A DNA stretch of 64,000 nt from Oceanicella sp. SM1341 (lineage in GTDB: Bacteria > Pseudomonadota > Alphaproteobacteria > Rhodobacterales > Rhodobacteraceae): contig NZ_QRGC01000021.1 of assembly GCF_003448965.1 (NCBI RefSeq), positions 37,437 through 101,436 on the forward strand, given 5' to 3'. Below, piece after piece: positions 60,706 to 64,000 of this stretch; the stretch's first letter is position 1, and the number at the start of each line of letters is the position of its first letter. The notes beneath the pieces were generated by a model. It was not told where the DNA came from and did not search any database. It saw nothing but the letters and a program-made list of their open reading frames with translations. A program made the translations under genes and the position numbers.

Positions 60706-61728
60706 ATGACCGCAGATCATGACAGCATGCCCGAGATCGCCCTCGACTGGGTGCGCGCGGGCAAAGGTGTGGCGCTGGCCACGGTGATCGAAACCTGGGG
60801 CTCGGCCCCGCGCCCGGTGGGCTCGCAGCTCGTCATTTCCGGCGAGGCCGAGATCATGGGCTCGGTCTCCGGCGGCTGCGTGGAGGGCGCGGTGGTGGCC
60901 GAGGCGCTCGACGCGCTGGAGGACGGCACCCCCCGCGTGCTCACCTACGGCGTGTCGGACGACGACGCCTTCGCCGTGGGCCTCGCCTGCGGCGGCACCA
61001 TCCGGGTGATGGTGGAGCCGGTGGGTGTGGGCCAGGGCTTCCCCGTCGAAATGCTCGAGGCGCTGGTCGCCGCCCGCGCCGCCCGCCGCGCCACGGTCTG
61101 CGCGGTGAACACGGAGACCTGGGAGCGCCGGCTGATCGGCGCCGGGCCGGATGCGCTCATCGCCGAGGCCGATGCCGCCCGCCACGCCGACCGTTCGGGC
61201 TTCGCCGGCGCGTGGTTCCTCGGCGTGCACAACCCGCCGCTGCGCATGGTGGTGGTGGGGGCGGTGCACATCGCCCAGCCGCTGCTGCAGATGGCGCGCG
61301 TCGCGGGCTATGACGCCACCCTCGTCGACCCGCGCGAGGCCTTCGCCGCCGACGCCCGCTTCCCCGGCGAGACCATCCTGCGGGACTGGCCCGACGAGGC
61401 CCTGCGCGGGCTCGGGGTCGACGCCCGCACCGCCGTCGTCACCCTCACGCATGACCCCAAGCTCGACGACCCCGCCATCCGCGTGGCGCTGGCCTCCGAG
61501 TGCTTCTACCTCGGCTGCCTCGGCTCCACCCGCACCCACGCAAAGCGGCTCGACCGGCTGGGGGCGGAGGGGGTCTCGGCCGAGGCGCTGGCCCGCATCC
61601 ACGCCCCGGTGGGCGCCGATATCGGCGCGAAATCACCGGCCGAGATCGCGGTGTCGATCCTCGCCCAGATCACCGAGCGCCTGCGCCGCCCGGCCACCCG
61701 GCCCGGCGTGGCGGCGAGCGCGGCATGA
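60706..61728 (+). CDS. XdhC/CoxI family maturation protein
   Basis: Predicted 340-residue protein. The N-terminal XdhC_CoxI domain has TWGSAPRPVGSQLVISGEAEIMGSVSGGCVEGAV, and the C-terminal Rossmann domain has MVVVGAVHIAQPLLQMARVAGYDATLVDPR. XdhC proteins bind and protect molybdenum cofactor and pass it, sulfurated, to xanthine dehydrogenase-family enzymes. It overlaps the next gene by four bases (ATGA). Confidence 0.93.
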   Translation: MTADHDSMPEIALDWVRAGKGVALATVIETWGSAPRPVGSQLVISGEAEIMGSVSGGCVEGAVVAEALDALEDGTPRVLTYGVSDDDAFAVGLACGGTIRVMVEPVGVGQGFPVEMLEALVAARAARRATVCAVNTETWERRLIGAGPDALIAEADAARHADRSGFAGAWFLGVHNPPLRMVVVGAVHIAQPLLQMARVAGYDATLVDPREAFAADARFPGETILRDWPDEALRGLGVDARTAVVTLTHDPKLDDPAIRVALASECFYLGCLGSTRTHAKRLDRLGAEGVSAEALARIHAPVGADIGAKSPAEIAVSILAQITERLRRPATRPGVAASAA

Positions 61729-63377
61729 TCTTCGGCCGGCTGGCGCTGGAGGAGGCGGAAGGCGCCGTCCTCGCCCATTCGCTGATGGTGGCGGGCAAGC
61801 GGCTGCGCAAGGGCCGGGTGTTCTCTGCCGCCGACATCGACGCCCTGCGCGCCGAGGGGCTGACGAGCGTCATCGCCGCCCGCCTCGCGCCCGAGGACAT
61901 GTCGGAGGATGCCGCCGCCGCCCGCGTGGCCGAGGCGCTGGTGCCGGGGGCCGCCGCCCTCGGCCTCACCGTGCAGGCGCCCTTCACCGGCCGGGTGAAC
62001 CTGCATGCCGCACAGCCCGGGCTCTTCGAGGTCGATGCCGATGCCGTGGCGCGGTTCAACGCGGTGGACGAGGCGGTCACCCTCGCCACCCTCGCGGAGC
62101 ACGCGCGGGTGGAGGCGCGCGACATGGTCGCGACCGTGAAGATCCTGCCCTACGCCGTGCCCGCCGCCACGGTGGAAGCCGCCATCGCCGCCGCCCGCCC
62201 GCAGGGCCCGCTGATGCGGGTGGAGGCCCCGCGCCTCACCCGCGCGGCCCTGTGCAGCACCCGCATCCCCGGCATGAAAGACAGCGTGATCGCCAAGGGC
62301 GTGGAGGCGGTGCGCACCCGGCTCGCCGGGCTCGGCGCCGAGCTGGTGCACGAGGAAGTGGTGCCGCACGAAACCGGCGCGCTCGCCGCGGCGCTCACGC
62401 GCGCGGCCGATGCAGGCGCCGAGCTGCTGCTGGTGCTCGGCGGCTCGGCCACGCAGGACCGCGAGGACGTGGGCCCCGCCGCCCTTGCCGCCTGCGGCGG
62501 CGTGCTGGAGCGCTTCGGCATGCCGGTCGACCCCGGCAACCTGCTGTTCCTCGGCCGGCTGGCCGACTCCCGCCCGGTGATCGGCCTGCCCGGCTGCGTG
62601 CGCACGCTCGCGCTCAACGGCGCGGACTGGGTGCTGGAACGGGTGATCTGCGGCGTGCCGGTGGGCGATGCCGAGATCGCCGCCATGGGCGTGGGGGGGC
62701 TGCTGAAGGAGATCCCCTCGCGGCCCCAGCCCCGCGGCGGCAGCACCGCCCGCGGCCGCCCGGTGGTGGAGGTTCTGCTGCTCGCCGCCGGCAGCGCGCG
62801 GCGCATGCGCGGGCGTGACAAGCTGCTGGAGGAGCTCCCCGACGGCCCGCTGCTGCGCCATTCCGCGAAGGCCTGCGCGAAGGCACAGGTGCGCCGCGTG
62901 CACGTGGTGCTCGACCGGCTCGACGGCCCGCGCGCCGCGGCGCTGGAGGGGGTGGAGGGGCTCGGCCTCGTCGCCAACCCGCAGGCGGCCGAGGGCATGG
63001 CCGCCTCCATCCGCGCCGGCATGCGCGAGCTCGCCGGCGACGTGGACGCGGTGATCATCGCCCTCGCCGACATGCCCGAGGTGGGGCCCGCCCATCTCGA
63101 CCGGCTGGTGGCGGCCTTCGACCCGATGGAGGGCCGCGAGATCTGCCGCGCCGTCACCGCCTCCGGGCAGCCGGGCCAGCCGGTGCTCTTCGGCCGGCGC
63201 TTCTTCGAGAGCCTCGCCGGGCTGACGGGCGATCGTGGCGCCCGCGGCATCCTGCGCGATGCGGCCGGCTTTCTCACCGATGTGCCCACCCCGGGCGAGG
63301 CGGCGGTCATCGACCTCGATTCGCCCGAGGCCTGGGAGAACTGGCGCCGCCTGCAGGCCGAGCAGGCCGGGGCCTGA
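61725..63377 (+). CDS. Molybdopterin-binding domain fused to MobA-like nucleotidyltransferase
   Basis: Predicted 550-residue fusion. Residues 1-335 resemble the MoeA/MogA-type molybdopterin-binding region (LAHSLMVAGKRLRKGRVFSAADI at the start, then LLLVLGGSATQDREDVGPAAL). Residues about 344-550 are a MobA/MocA-type NTP transferase with VLLLAAGSARRMRGRDKLLEEL, the DMP strand ALADMPEVGPAHLDRL and GQPVLFGRRFF. Such fusions probably make molybdopterin cytosine dinucleotide, the cofactor of CO dehydrogenase-type enzymes. Last gene of the cox maturation operon. Confidence 0.9.
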   Translation: MIFGRLALEEAEGAVLAHSLMVAGKRLRKGRVFSAADIDALRAEGLTSVIAARLAPEDMSEDAAAARVAEALVPGAAALGLTVQAPFTGRVNLHAAQPGLFEVDADAVARFNAVDEAVTLATLAEHARVEARDMVATVKILPYAVPAATVEAAIAAARPQGPLMRVEAPRLTRAALCSTRIPGMKDSVIAKGVEAVRTRLAGLGAELVHEEVVPHETGALAAALTRAADAGAELLLVLGGSATQDREDVGPAALAACGGVLERFGMPVDPGNLLFLGRLADSRPVIGLPGCVRTLALNGADWVLERVICGVPVGDAEIAAMGVGGLLKEIPSRPQPRGGSTARGRPVVEVLLLAAGSARRMRGRDKLLEELPDGPLLRHSAKACAKAQVRRVHVVLDRLDGPRAAALEGVEGLGLVANPQAAEGMAASIRAGMRELAGDVDAVIIALADMPEVGPAHLDRLVAAFDPMEGREICRAVTASGQPGQPVLFGRRFFESLAGLTGDRGARGILRDAAGFLTDVPTPGEAAVIDLDSPEAWENWRRLQAEQAGA

Positions 63378-63435
63378 CCGCCGGGCGGGCGGTTGCGCCG
63401 CGCGTCCGGGGCGCGGCCCGCCGCGCCGGCTGCGC

Positions 63436-64000
63436 CTACTTGTGGGGGATCTTCAGCACCTGGGTCTCGCCGGAGCGCAGCAGGTGCACGGCATCCTCGC
63501 TGATCGCCGCCACCTTCCAGCCCTCGAAGGAATCGCCGCGCGTGACGCGGACATACTTGCCGGTGGGCAGGCGCAGCAGGGCGCGGCGGCTGTGCTCGGT
63601 GCCGTAGATGCCGATCAGGTTCAGGGCGTCGCGGTCGAACAGGCCGCTGTCGGTGGCGGCGGCGGAGGTAGAGATGTTCACGGGGGTCTTCACCACGGCT
63701 ACTGCGGTTGTGGGTACGGCGCCGGCGGGCTGGCGCACGGCCTTGGCGGCGATGCGGGCCGGGCGCTCGGGCGGCTGGGGCGTGCGGCCCACGGCGTAGC
63801 GGCTGGCCGAGGAGATCTCCGGCGCCGGGGCCTGGGCGCGCACCGAGCCGGGGCGCGGCTTGGGCTCGTCCGCCTCCTTCGGCGAGAGGGCCGAGGCCGG
63901 CTGCGTGGTCGCGGCGGCCCGCGGTGCGGGTGCGCTGCTGCCAGGCCGGGCCTGCGGCTGGGCGGACTGGCGGACGTTCGCCTCCCTCCGGAGCCCGGTC
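63436..64000 (-). CDS. Proline/alanine-rich protein with PilP-like C-terminal domain (C-terminal part)
   Basis: The frame is open to the right edge, so only the last 187 codons are seen. About 110 residues form a low-complexity P/A/R-rich linker. The last 75 residues are a compact domain, with ALNLIGIYGTEHSRRALLRL, then GKYVRVTRGDSFEGWKVAAI and a final HLLRSGETQVLKIP. This 'LIGIYG...ALLRLP.GKYV.V..GD' pattern is common at the end of large Rhodobacterales proteins of unknown role and resembles PilP or GspC periplasmic domains. Function not assigned. Confidence 0.75.
   Translation of the reverse strand, partial: TGLRREANVRQSAQPQARPGSSAPAPRAAATTQPASALSPKEADEPKPRPGSVRAQAPAPEISSASRYAVGRTPQPPERPARIAAKAVRQPAGAVPTTAVAVVKTPVNISTSAAATDSGLFDRDALNLIGIYGTEHSRRALLRLPTGKYVRVTRGDSFEGWKVAAISEDAVHLLRSGETQVLKIPHK

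Overview
This window is a very GC-rich chromosome-like segment. The gene content and protein style point to an alphaproteobacterium, most likely order Rhodobacterales: class I PHA synthase followed by fabI, a MaoC-Pta fusion and ackA, cox-type maturation genes, a preQ1-I riboswitch on queC, an NsrR/Hmp module, and a conserved short C-terminal domain protein at the right edge. No rRNA, tRNA, phage, transposase or CRISPR array was found. Species cannot be named from the sequence alone.

Layout. 1-1.1 kb: the start of a family 5 solute-binding protein gene, divergent from a GntR/FCD regulator. 1.4-19.5 kb: one 6035-residue gene for a cysteine-free, acidic, mosaic surface or secreted protein built from CBM-like, cadherin/Ig-like, beta-propeller, anchor-D and H-type lectin-like modules, several in fresh tandem copies. 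19.8-23.1 kb: tex and a TetR regulator. 23.7-29.7 kb: two divergent operons (Fe-ADH, MetX-like hydrolase, desaturase; and aldehyde dehydrogenase, zinc alcohol dehydrogenase) sharing a control region with a strong inverted repeat and an FNR-like box. 30.0-31.8 kb: queC-queD-queE under a preQ1 riboswitch. 32.2-35.3 kb: a frameshifted glyoxalase-superfamily gene, a DUF1330 protein, an (R)-amine-transaminase-like enzyme and a threonine dehydratase. 35.35-37.7 kb: NsrR-like regulator divergent from a truncated haemoglobin and Hmp, with two NsrR-type palindromes between. 37.8-44.3 kb: a CMD-family protein, then the operon phaC-fabI-maoC/pta-ackA on the minus strand. 44.6-49.5 kb: a YhiI-RbbA-YhhJ type ABC export system. 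50.0-56.5 kb: rimO, DUF486 protein, hydrolase, TPR protein, DUF6165 protein and a TPR-glycosyltransferase. 56.7-63.4 kb: mgtE and a CoxD-DUF4260-CoxE-XdhC-MoeA/MobA maturation operon. The right edge cuts a further gene.

The most unusual features are non-coding. Seven copies of the palindrome GTGATCAC sit in 505 bp between two convergent genes (38502-39006), mostly 69-77 bp apart. Five copies of one palindromic element superfamily (16-17 bp inverted arms separated by 97-101 nt) lie at 23.2, 23.5, 49.5, 49.8 and 54.2 kb, every one of them in a gap between convergently transcribed genes.
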